Assembly (NCBI GenBank): GCA_016281125.1
Contig: JAEEIA010000063.1
Location: 49,896-113,895, forward strand
Length of the DNA stretch: 64,000 bases
Reading direction: 5' to 3'
From: Oscillospiraceae bacterium
Lineage (GTDB): Bacteria; Bacillota; Clostridia; Oscillospirales; Ruminococcaceae
In this document: positions 19,261 through 27,631 of the stretch, in pieces
Numbering within the stretch: the stretch's first letter is position 1
Layout of the letters: the number at the start of each line of letters is the position of its first letter
Notes under the pieces: model-generated
What the model was told of the DNA's origin: nothing
Databases searched by the model: none
What the model saw: only the letters and a program-made list of their open reading frames with translations
Program-made: the position numbers and the translations under genes

Positions 19261-19752
19261 ATGAAGAAGTATTTGCAGTTTATTCTTGTCGCGGCGGGTC
19301 TGCTGCTGTGTGCAGGACTGTTTATCTACACGGTTGTCAGCCCGCGTCTGGCGCTGTACCGCAGTCTGCGTGTGGAAAATCCCGTGCAGGCGACCGGCAC
19401 GATCATGAGCTTTGAAACGCGGTCGTCCGTGACGGACGGCATCACAGTGCAGTCGAAATATCCGGTTGTGGAATTCACGACGGAGGACGGCGTAAAGCGA
19501 AAGTTCATTTCGGCGGTCACTGCGCGGCAGGATATGCAGAAGGGCGACAAAACGGAAGTTCTGTTCAATGACAGAAAGGCAGTGCTCCGGCGGGAATATA
19601 TCGCGGCACGCAACGGGCTGCTGTTCCGGCTGGGTTCGGCGGTGCTGACGGTGCTGATTATCACGGCGGCGGCGCTCCATGCGTTTTTCGGAAAACCGAA
19701 GCAGAAGAAGAAACGCAGAAATCCCTACAAGAAATATCTCTGGAGATCGTAA
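19261..19752 (+). CDS. DUF3592-like membrane protein
   Basis: Two TM segments flanking VQATGTIMSFETRSS...YPVVEFTTEDGVKRKFIS. Confidence 0.65.
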   Translation: MKKYLQFILVAAGLLLCAGLFIYTVVSPRLALYRSLRVENPVQATGTIMSFETRSSVTDGITVQSKYPVVEFTTEDGVKRKFISAVTARQDMQKGDKTEVLFNDRKAVLRREYIAARNGLLFRLGSAVLTVLIITAAALHAFFGKPKQKKKRRNPYKKYLWRS

Positions 19753-19973
19753 GCGGAGCACATCTTCGGCAAAAAGACATAAACTGAATGCAGCATCATA
19801 TCAATGAAGCTTTGCTTGCTGTGCTGTGCCATGTGGTGCTGACGCTCGGAACGGTTCTCGTTTTCGTGATCATCGGGAAACGGGAACGGCGCGCTGCGCA
19901 GTGGTAGATCAACATGAAATCTTCTCCGGATGCCCCGCGGTGTCCGGAGATGCTGTATCATCGGGAGGCGGAC

Positions 19974-20924
19974 ATGCATACATTCATGATCGCGGCGAAT
20001 GACGCGGGGCAGCGGGCGGATAAGTTTCTGCTGAAAGCCTGCCCGAAGCTGCCGAAATCGCTGCTGTACAAGACCTTCCGCAAAAAGGATGTCAAGCTGA
20101 ACGGGCGGCGCATTCCGGCGGAAACATTTCTGAAAACCGGCGACGTGCTCCAGGTTTATCTGCCGGACGATGTGCTGGATGCCGCGCCGAAAAAGGCGGC
20201 GCCGAAGCATCTGCCGATGCCGGAAATCGAATACGAGGACGAACAGATCGTGATTCTGCGCAAGCCGGTCAATCTGCCGGTGCATGCGGACGGGCAGGGC
20301 AGTGCCGATACGCTGGCCGGACGCTTTTTGCAGTATCTGACAGAAAGCGGTGCCTATGATGCGGATGCGGAACAGAGCTTTACGCCTGCGCTCTGCAACC
20401 GGCTGGACCGCAACACGGAGGGCTTTGTCATCGGCGCAAAGACTGCGGAGGCGCTGCGCACCGTCAATGAGATGATCCGCGAAAACCGCGTCATCAAGCA
20501 GTATCTCTGCATTACGGCAGGCATCCCGCCGAAGGAGCATGATACAGTGCGTGCCTATCACCGCCGCTTGGAGAGCAGACCGGCGGAGCTTTCCGAGGTG
20601 CCGCGCGAGGGCTTCCGGGAAATCGTGACGGAATACGAGGTGCTGCAAAAGCATGACTGCCTTGCGCTGCTGCTGGTAACGCTGCACACCGGCCGGACGC
20701 ATCAGATCCGCGTGCAGACGGCAGCGCTTCACTGTCCGGTGCTCGGGGACAACCGTTACGGCAACCGCAGTGTCAATGCGCGCTGCGGCGAGGGGCATCA
20801 GCTGCTGGCGGCCTGCCTGCTGCGCTTTGACGTGCCGGACGAGGGACATCTGCTCTCGCATCTGCACGGGAAGTCGTTTTCGTATACGCCTGCATTCTGC
20901 CGGAAGTACGGCTTTTTCCTGTGA
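19974..20924 (+). CDS. RluA-family 23S rRNA/tRNA pseudouridine synthase
   Basis: S4-like N-terminus (GQRADKFLLKACPKLPKSLLYKTFRKKDVKLNGRR), LCNRLDRNTEGFVIGAKT catalytic motif, LHTGRTHQIRVQ. Confidence 0.95.
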   Translation: MHTFMIAANDAGQRADKFLLKACPKLPKSLLYKTFRKKDVKLNGRRIPAETFLKTGDVLQVYLPDDVLDAAPKKAAPKHLPMPEIEYEDEQIVILRKPVNLPVHADGQGSADTLAGRFLQYLTESGAYDADAEQSFTPALCNRLDRNTEGFVIGAKTAEALRTVNEMIRENRVIKQYLCITAGIPPKEHDTVRAYHRRLESRPAELSEVPREGFREIVTEYEVLQKHDCLALLLVTLHTGRTHQIRVQTAALHCPVLGDNRYGNRSVNARCGEGHQLLAACLLRFDVPDEGHLLSHLHGKSFSYTPAFCRKYGFFL

Positions 20925-20925
20925 T

Positions 20926-21075
20926 GAAGTGCCTCCGGCGGATTATAATGCGGACGCCGTCCCCAAGCACCTGCTTAAGGTACATGTGACCCTTTGGCGG
21001 GTTTGGTGAGCTTGCGGTGCAAACTCATAGCGAAGCGGGCGAGCGTCCCATGATAAATCATCGCGCAGCGATACC
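20926..21075. repeat. Modular hairpin intergenic repeat, copy C
   Basis: GAAGTGCCTCCGGCGGAT left end directly after a stop codon; then CCCTTTGGCGGGTTTGGTGAGCTTGCGGTGCAAACTCATAGCGAAGCGGGCGAGCGTCCCATGATAAATCATCGCGCAGCGATACC, nearly the same as copy A. Confidence 0.8.
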
Positions 21076-21263
21076 ATTATTGTCAAACCGTGCGTCGGCT
21101 GAAACAGTCGGCGCATTTCATTTTCTTTTCAGCATCATGCTGTATACTGATAGCGGCAGGGTTATGTGTTGGGTTTATGAAAACATCAGAAACTTCTTGC
21201 AAAGCGGCGTATTTTATGGTATAATGGACATGTATATCATGCCGAGGGGAGATGTTCTGCGAA

Positions 21264-22901
21264 ATGAGTATGCTCAGTATGCTGAAACGGCTGTTCCGTG
21301 CTGCGGAGGAGGCCTATCAGGACGAGCAGCTTCCGAAGCCGAAAAAACCGGCTGCCAAGAAGCCTGCCGCTAGGAAGCCAGCTGCGAAGAAGCCGGCCTC
21401 TGCCGCAAATAAACCGGCCGCGAAGAAACCCGCGGCGGCGAAGAAGCCTGCTTCCGCAAAAAAGAAGCCGGGCACGGCATCTCATTCCGCGCAGGTTTAC
21501 GGCGAGCAGTCGATCTTTGCGAATCCGACGGCGCTGTTTTATCCGGTGCCGCAGCAGATCCGCCAGATGCGCACGCTCTCCGGCTACAACAATCTCGACG
21601 GCAAGCGCTCCATGGAAAGCCTGTTTTATCAGCAGGGCAAATACATGGAAAATTACACCGATGACTTCCCGGATATGGTGCAGTGCGGCCGTTCGACGCC
21701 GATGTACTATAACCTCAAGGACAACGAGCTGCGCGCGTATTTCACATGGCGCACGCGGTACCGTGCAGGCGCGCTGCCGCCTGCGCAGAATGCCTTTCTG
21801 CTGCTGTATGCGTACGAGATTCTGAACCTGATCGGGTTTCAGAGCGCGGAAACGGCGTATGACGCACTTGCGCAGCTGCTGCGCGATTACGGCGGGCAGT
21901 TTCCGTCCGTGAAAAAGTCGCTGATGCGCTGGCTCCCTGATTTTGCGGCGTATTATCAGCTGCCGTACCGTCTGGAGGACGAGAAGGAGGCAGCCGCGAT
22001 CACGGTGCTGCGCCACAGTGCGCATTCCGCGAATGAGCTGCTGCTGGCACTCGATACGCTCTCGAAATATCATCTCAAAAGTTCCAAGCTGTATCTAGCG
22101 GAGCCGGAGAAGGTTTCCGAAATTGTCAAGGCGGTTTACAAGGCGCTGCTGACGTATTACGCCGAAAAAAAGAATGCGTCGTATTCCGCATTTCTGCTCG
22201 GCGGGCAGCAGCGGAGCGAGCATATCATGTTTGAGGGCGCGGTCTTTTATCACCGCACGCTGGTCAGGGACGGCGATTACCGGTTGTCCCCGGTCTGTGT
22301 GTATCATTATTATCAGGGGCGCTGGGCGAAGGAGCGCTTTGCCTCCGCGCCGGACGCCGGACGCATCGGGGCACTGCTGCGGACAGTTGATTCCGTGCTC
22401 CGGGAGCAGCTGAACTTTAAGAGTAAGTTAAAGCCCGGGGAACTGCCGGAGGGTGATGAAGCCGTGATCCGGCAGGCGGTTGCGGACTGGTTCGAGGAGC
22501 AGAAGCGCCTGAATGCGCCGGTCATTACGCTGAATGAGGATGAGCTGGAAAAAATCCGGCAGGCGGCGGAGCATACGACCGATATGCTGACGCTGCCGGA
22601 GGATGCGCAGCCGGAGCAGCCAGCCGAACTGTCGGAGGAACCGGCTGAGGATGACGATGACGGCGAGCTCCCGGATCTGCCGCTGAGCGCACCGGCGATG
22701 GCGCTGCTGATCTGTCTGGTCACGGGCGAGTCCTATCAGCCCCTTGTCGATGCCGGGCAGATGCTCTCCGTGCTGGCAGATGAGATCAATGAAAATCTGT
22801 ATGATACCTTCGGTGATACGGTCATCGAAATGGCGGATGACGGTACGCCGGTGCTGATCGAAGACTATGCCGAGGATCTGAAAGGAATGCTGGAATCATG
22901 A
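21264..22901 (+). CDS. TerB-N / TerB-C domain protein with Lys/Ala/Pro-rich histone-H1-like N-terminal tail
   Basis: TerB-N-like YYNLKDNELRAYFTWRTRYRAG...AFLLLYAYEILNLIGF; TerB-C-like MLSVLADEINENLYDTFGDTVIE...IEDYAEDLKGML; tail PKPKKPAAKKPAARKPAAKKPASAANKPAAKKPAAAKKPASAKKKPG. The start could instead be 21252. Confidence 0.85.
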   Translation: MSMLSMLKRLFRAAEEAYQDEQLPKPKKPAAKKPAARKPAAKKPASAANKPAAKKPAAAKKPASAKKKPGTASHSAQVYGEQSIFANPTALFYPVPQQIRQMRTLSGYNNLDGKRSMESLFYQQGKYMENYTDDFPDMVQCGRSTPMYYNLKDNELRAYFTWRTRYRAGALPPAQNAFLLLYAYEILNLIGFQSAETAYDALAQLLRDYGGQFPSVKKSLMRWLPDFAAYYQLPYRLEDEKEAAAITVLRHSAHSANELLLALDTLSKYHLKSSKLYLAEPEKVSEIVKAVYKALLTYYAEKKNASYSAFLLGGQQRSEHIMFEGAVFYHRTLVRDGDYRLSPVCVYHYYQGRWAKERFASAPDAGRIGALLRTVDSVLREQLNFKSKLKPGELPEGDEAVIRQAVADWFEEQKRLNAPVITLNEDELEKIRQAAEHTTDMLTLPEDAQPEQPAELSEEPAEDDDDGELPDLPLSAPAMALLICLVTGESYQPLVDAGQMLSVLADEINENLYDTFGDTVIEMADDGTPVLIEDYAEDLKGMLES

Positions 22902-24217
22902 ATATTCCGAAACGAATGGCCGGTGCGGTGATACACGCCCTGCAGGGCGGTGTCGTGCCGCGCATCGGCCTGCAATATATCGCAGTCGGCAGAGAGCGCG
23001 AAATCGAAGCGCTGCTGCACGATATTGAGGTCATGGCGGACGGCGGCGCGTCGTTCCGGTTCATCAGCGGCAAATACGGCAGCGGCAAGAGCTTTCTGCT
23101 CCAGACGGTGCGCAACTACGCGATGGACAGGGGCTTTGCTGTCTGTGACGCCGACCTTTCCCCGGAGCGCAGATTGCAGGGCGCGAACGGGCAGGGGCTT
23201 GCGACCTACAAGGAGCTGATGCAGAATCTCTCGACGAAATCCAAGCCGGACGGCGGTGCGATTTCGCTGATTCTCGACCGCTGGATCAACGGCATCCGCA
23301 CGAATGTTGCGGCGGAAAGCGGTCTGGAGCTGACCGATCCTCAGTTTCATAAGCTGGTGGAAAAGCAGATTTATACGGTTGTGGATTCGCTGAGTTCTCT
23401 GGTTCACGGCTTTGACTTCGCAACGCTGCTGCGGATTTACTATCAGTCCTTTGTCAATGATGACGCGGAAACCAAGGCCAAGGTCATCAAATGGTTCCGC
23501 GGCGAGTACCAGACCAAGACCGACGCGAAGAACGATCTCGGCGTGAGCATCTGCATCCGCGACGACGACTGGTACGAATACATCAAGCTGTTTGCAATGT
23601 TCTTAAAGCAGGCGGGCTATCAGGGTCTGATTGTGCTGGTGGACGAGCTTGTCAATCTGTACAAGATCCCGCAGAGCATTTCCCGCGAGAAGAACTATGA
23701 AAAGATCCTGACCATGTATAACGATACGATGCAGGGCAAAGCGCAGTATCTCGGCATTGTGATGTGCGGAACGCCGCAGTGCATGGAGGATCCGCGCCGC
23801 GGCATTTACAGCTACGAGGCGCTGAAATCGCGTCTGGTGGACGGCAAATACTGCGACGGCCAGAACAATCTGCACGCCCCGATCATCCGGCTGGAGCCTC
23901 TGAGCTATGCGGAAATGCGCATTCTGGTGGAGAAGCTGGCGGAGATTCATGCGGTGCTGTATGACTATCAGCAGATTGTCACGGCAGCAGATATGGACGC
24001 CTTTATCAAGATCGAGTACGGCCGGATCGGCGCGGACAGCAATCTGACGCCGCGCGAGGTCATCCGTGACTTTATCGAGGTGCTGGATATTATGCAGCAG
24101 CACCCGGGCAGCACGGTCGCCGGACTGCTCGGCGGCGAGGCGGGCTTCACCTATGCGCCGACAACGCTGGAGGAGCAGGAGCCGGTTGAGGAGGAATACG
24201 CGGAATTTACCGTGTAA
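22898..24217 (+). CDS. BREX BrxD-like ATP-binding protein (DUF2791)
   Basis: Walker A FISGKYGSGKSFLLQTVRNYA; Walker B-like GLIVLVDELVNLY; C-terminal FIEVLDIM; ATGA overlap with the TerB gene. Confidence 0.87.
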   Translation: MNIPKRMAGAVIHALQGGVVPRIGLQYIAVGREREIEALLHDIEVMADGGASFRFISGKYGSGKSFLLQTVRNYAMDRGFAVCDADLSPERRLQGANGQGLATYKELMQNLSTKSKPDGGAISLILDRWINGIRTNVAAESGLELTDPQFHKLVEKQIYTVVDSLSSLVHGFDFATLLRIYYQSFVNDDAETKAKVIKWFRGEYQTKTDAKNDLGVSICIRDDDWYEYIKLFAMFLKQAGYQGLIVLVDELVNLYKIPQSISREKNYEKILTMYNDTMQGKAQYLGIVMCGTPQCMEDPRRGIYSYEALKSRLVDGKYCDGQNNLHAPIIRLEPLSYAEMRILVEKLAEIHAVLYDYQQIVTAADMDAFIKIEYGRIGADSNLTPREVIRDFIEVLDIMQQHPGSTVAGLLGGEAGFTYAPTTLEEQEPVEEEYAEFTV

Positions 24218-24288
24218 GCAGAAATCAGAAGGAGGAAACCGCGGAAACCGCGTTTCTATACAGTAATCATCAAAAGGAGAGGTTTCAA

Positions 24289-24972
24289 ATGAATTTTAAG
24301 AAAACAGCAATCTGTGCAGCGTCCATGCTGATGCTGACCTTTGTGTCCGGCTGCGGTGCGGATCCGGTCGAACAGGTGCCGAATGCCGTCGTCGGAGAGA
24401 ATGCGTTTATCATTACGCTGTATCCGGATGTTGCACCGATTACATGCAAGAACTTCCAGAAACTTGTGAAGGAGGGCTTCTACAACGGCCTGACCTTCCA
24501 CCGCGTGATGGATGACTTTATGGCGCAGGGCGGCGACCCGAGCGGCAACGGTACCGGCGGCAGCGAAAATACAATCAAGGGCGAATTCAAATCCAACGGC
24601 GTGAACAATACGCTTTCGCACACGCGCGGCGTTGTGTCCATGGCACGCAGCAATGATAAGAACAGTGCATCGAGCCAGTTCTTCATCTGCTATGTTGACA
24701 AATGTGCTGAATGGCTGGACGGCGATTATGCCGCATTCGGTGAGGTCAAGGAAGGCATGGAGGTCGTGGACAGCTTCCTGAAGGTGGAGCGCACCATGAG
24801 CATGACCGGCGAGGTGTCTGTTCCGACATCCCCGATCATCATGGACAAGGTCTGGATGATCGAGAAGGATGAAGAAGGCCATCCGCGCGTCGAGGTTATG
24901 ATGCAGCCGATTCCGGTTTCCGAGGAGCAGCCGGAGGAGGACGCGGCACAGGCTGACGAATCCGCAGAGTAA
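24289..24972 (+). CDS. Cyclophilin-type peptidyl-prolyl isomerase lipoprotein
   Basis: MLMLTFVSGCGAD lipobox; ITCKNFQKLVKEGFYNGLTFHRVMDDFMAQGGDPSGNGTGG; SQFFICYVD. Confidence 0.93.
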   Translation: MNFKKTAICAASMLMLTFVSGCGADPVEQVPNAVVGENAFIITLYPDVAPITCKNFQKLVKEGFYNGLTFHRVMDDFMAQGGDPSGNGTGGSENTIKGEFKSNGVNNTLSHTRGVVSMARSNDKNSASSQFFICYVDKCAEWLDGDYAAFGEVKEGMEVVDSFLKVERTMSMTGEVSVPTSPIIMDKVWMIEKDEEGHPRVEVMMQPIPVSEEQPEEDAAQADESAE

Positions 24973-25032
24973 GCAGCGGTCCGGCACAGCAACAGGGGAC
25001 ATCCTGCGCAAAGACAGATTCAGATGAAACAC

Positions 25033-25065
25033 GCGGCAGGAATCCGGGATTCAGATTCCTGCCGC
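25033..25065. terminator. Intrinsic terminator-like hairpin between convergent genes
   Basis: GCGGCAGGAATC-CGGGATTCA-GATTCCTGCCGC. Confidence 0.6.
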
Positions 25066-25087
25066 GTATTGTCTGCTGTGTGATCCG

Positions 25088-25300
25088 TTATGGGGCATCC
25101 TCGGTGAATTCGAGGATATCCCCCGGCTGACAGTGCAGCGCCGTGCAGATTGCGTTGAGTGTCGAAAAGCGGATGGCGCTGACCTTTCCGGTTTTCAGCT
25201 TGGAGAGATTGACATTGCTGACGCCGACTTTTTCGCTCAGCTCGTTGAGGCTCATTTTCCGGTCAGCCATGACGCGGTCAAGCCGTAAAATTATTGCCAT
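25088..25300 (-). CDS. XRE-family (YozG-like) HTH transcriptional regulator
   Basis: MAIILRLDRVMADRKMSLNELSEKVGVSNVNLSKLKTGKVSAIRFSTLNAICTALHCQPGDILEF. Confidence 0.92.
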   Translation of the reverse strand: MAIILRLDRVMADRKMSLNELSEKVGVSNVNLSKLKTGKVSAIRFSTLNAICTALHCQPGDILEFTEDAP

Positions 25301-25309
25301 AAGCGCACC

Positions 25310-26353
25310 TCACTGTATTTCGCTGAGAAAGCTGCGGATTTCCGCGCTGACTGTTTCCGGTTCTTCTGCATGAACAAAATGTCCGCATTCCAGCTGCACG
25401 AGTCTGCCGTCTGACAGTGCTGTATTGTAGTTTTCATGGATCTGCTTCCACGCTTGCAGGCCGTGATCTCCGAGCATGACGGAAAACATGGCTTCGTCAG
25501 AGGAGAGGATCTGCAAGGTCGGAACGTCCGGCACCGGACTGTCATGGACTGCCTGAAAATCACTGCGCTGTGCTTCGGTCAGGATGCCTTCCCGGAACAT
25601 TGCGGTCTGATAAAACCGGCTGTACCAGTGATAGGTGACCGCCTTGTACTCCGCGCGCTCCGTTTCCGTGAGATCCGGGCTTTTGACTGCCGGGAAAACG
25701 CTTTCAAAATTGTACAGGCGGTATCCGCCCATGTCGTAGATCCAGAAGTTCAGGAAACTGTTTTCCGATAGAGCCTGTTCAAAGGTCTGAACCTCTGCAT
25801 CTTTCAGGCTGCCGATCTGAACGTCAAACTGCTCCGGCACGGCCATATCCAGACCGATGATTGCTTCGACCTCGTCCGGGTAAAGCTGCGCCCAGCGGAT
25901 CGCTTCCAGACCGGATGCGGAATGCGGGCACAGGACATACGGCGCCTTGATGCCGGCCTGTTCCAGTGCGGCGCGGTCCTGCCGCAGCAATGTGCCGAGA
26001 TTGCGTTCGCCGTCTGCGTCATCGCTGTAACCGTAGCCGAATTTCTCAATCACCGCAATCTGATAGGTGTCCGATAGCCGACTGAACAGCGGCTTGAAAT
26101 CCAGGATCACGGCAGGCGTATTGGCACCTGCCAGAAAGACCAGCGTCTTTTCGCCGGTTCCTTCGGTGTAAATATTCATGTTTCCGCCGTCGATCTGCAC
26201 ATACTGCCCCTGATGCCTGATCCGTGCTGCCTCTTTTTGCAGTGCAGCCCGGTTATAGCCGAAAAGCCCTGCAAGGAATACGGCACACAGCAGCAGGATC
26301 ATCAGCAGAAGCAAACCGAGGATTTTCAGCGGACTGCGCTTTTTCCCTGTCAT
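25310..26353 (-). CDS. Membrane-anchored alpha/beta hydrolase
   Basis: N-terminal TM; EKTLVFLAGANTPAVI, VLCPHSASGLEAIRWA elbow, ECGHFVHAEEPETV. Confidence 0.82.
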   Translation of the reverse strand: MTGKKRSPLKILGLLLLMILLLCAVFLAGLFGYNRAALQKEAARIRHQGQYVQIDGGNMNIYTEGTGEKTLVFLAGANTPAVILDFKPLFSRLSDTYQIAVIEKFGYGYSDDADGERNLGTLLRQDRAALEQAGIKAPYVLCPHSASGLEAIRWAQLYPDEVEAIIGLDMAVPEQFDVQIGSLKDAEVQTFEQALSENSFLNFWIYDMGGYRLYNFESVFPAVKSPDLTETERAEYKAVTYHWYSRFYQTAMFREGILTEAQRSDFQAVHDSPVPDVPTLQILSSDEAMFSVMLGDHGLQAWKQIHENYNTALSDGRLVQLECGHFVHAEEPETVSAEIRSFLSEIQ

Positions 26354-26373
26354 GTGAACGCCTTTCTGATCCG

Positions 26374-26847
26374 TTACAGTGTTTCATCGGATTCCTGCTG
26401 AAGCATGGCACCGTAGCGGATGATATGGGCAATAAACAGGAACAGCAGCCCTTCGATCAGGGACGAATAATTCGTCACGGAAAAGGGCGTAATCCCCCCG
26501 CCGATAACGACGGTCGGAACGCCGGCATTCAGCAGGAACAGAATGCCGATGATGCGCACGGTGCGGACATTTTTAGCAGTGAACGGCATGCCGTCTTTTG
26601 CTACGTGGAAAAAGAGCAGTGCTGCCAGCAGCATGATCACGGCACTCAGACCGTAGGTCACGAATTCACGGAGAAAGGAATACTGTGTGACTGCATCTTT
26701 GACGCCCGGCGATCTGTAACGGAAAAACAGGATCACGCATGCCGTCAGATTGAACAGAACCGCCAGCACGCAGACAATGCCGATCCATTTGCTGCCCTTT
26801 TTGAGCTTGTCCATGACTTCGGGTTTGCTCAGGATTTGTTCTTTCAT
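26374..26847 (-). CDS. DUF2975-like membrane protein
   Basis: Four hydrophobic segments; C-terminus IIRYGAMLQQESDETL shared with the adjacent paralogue. Confidence 0.7.
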   Translation of the reverse strand: MKEQILSKPEVMDKLKKGSKWIGIVCVLAVLFNLTACVILFFRYRSPGVKDAVTQYSFLREFVTYGLSAVIMLLAALLFFHVAKDGMPFTAKNVRTVRIIGILFLLNAGVPTVVIGGGITPFSVTNYSSLIEGLLFLFIAHIIRYGAMLQQESDETL

Positions 26848-26859
26848 CAGTGACTCCTT

Positions 26860-27408
26860 TCAAAGCGTTTCGTCGGATTCCTGCTGAAGCATCGCGCCGT
26901 AGCGGAATGCCCGCGAAAGGAAAAGCAGCAGAATGCAGAATCCGAGTGCCGGATACGAGAGCGTGCGATGATCAAAGAATTGCAGATACAAACGCGGCTC
27001 CGACAGCGCTTCATACCGTGCGATCGGTACAATCTCCATCAGTGCGGGAATCAATGCGCGGAGCCCCTGCATGATCCCTGCGGCTTTCAGCAGACGGGCG
27101 TTCCGTTCCGAAAAGGGCACCCCGTCTTTCCGCAGACCTCTGAACAGCATCAGCAGCGGAATCAGGCTCCCGGCTGTAAGCACGAATTTCATGATCAGCA
27201 CCGGCAAACTTTGGTATTCGATCTCAGAAAGATAGCTTAACATTGAGCCGTCAACTGCAGTGCGATGCGCGATGATGTAACACCCCCTGTACGCTGCGGC
27301 GATGCACTGCACGACAAGCACGGCGGCCGTCAGGATCAGCGCGGGCTTGCTGTACCTGCGGATTGTTTCCGTGGTATTCTGTTTGATTGTTTCATGATTG
27401 TTTTCCAT
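26860..27408 (-). CDS. DUF2975-like membrane protein (tandem paralogue)
   Basis: Four hydrophobic segments; C-terminus AFRYGAMLQQESDETL; start MENNHETIKQN after AGGAG. Confidence 0.7.
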   Translation of the reverse strand: MENNHETIKQNTTETIRRYSKPALILTAAVLVVQCIAAAYRGCYIIAHRTAVDGSMLSYLSEIEYQSLPVLIMKFVLTAGSLIPLLMLFRGLRKDGVPFSERNARLLKAAGIMQGLRALIPALMEIVPIARYEALSEPRLYLQFFDHRTLSYPALGFCILLLFLSRAFRYGAMLQQESDETL

Positions 27409-27503
27409 GATTGATCTCCTTATTCTGTGAATGTCCTGTTGTCCGGAGCCCTGTTGCTCCGCTGCCTGTATCATAGCACAGGATTTTATGTTTGTCAACT
27501 AGA

Positions 27504-27612
27504 TTTTAACGATAAACGATAATAATTATATGTTTGCACAATCCGGCATGACGGATTTGCAGGCACCTTTATGCAATTTTGCCGATAAAAATTTATCGTT
27601 AGTCGTTAAATG
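27504..27612. promoter_or_regulatory. Candidate operator/divergent promoter region
   Basis: TTTTAACGATAAACGATAATAAT on the left and CGATAAAAATTTATCGTTAGTCGTTAAAT on the right, in inverted relation, between divergent genes 27408(-) and 27632(+). Confidence 0.55.
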
Positions 27613-27631
27613 AAACGGAGGGGACTTCCGC

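Noticed and set aside
20926-21075. Repeat copy C considered as integron attC or IS remnant
   Set aside because: No integrase or transposase in the window and no attC core sites seen; the modular hairpin family explains it better.
21298-21825. 175-aa Arg-rich ORF overlapping the TerB gene
   Set aside because: Out-of-frame reading of the Lys/Ala/Pro repeat; the TerB frame has recognisable domains.
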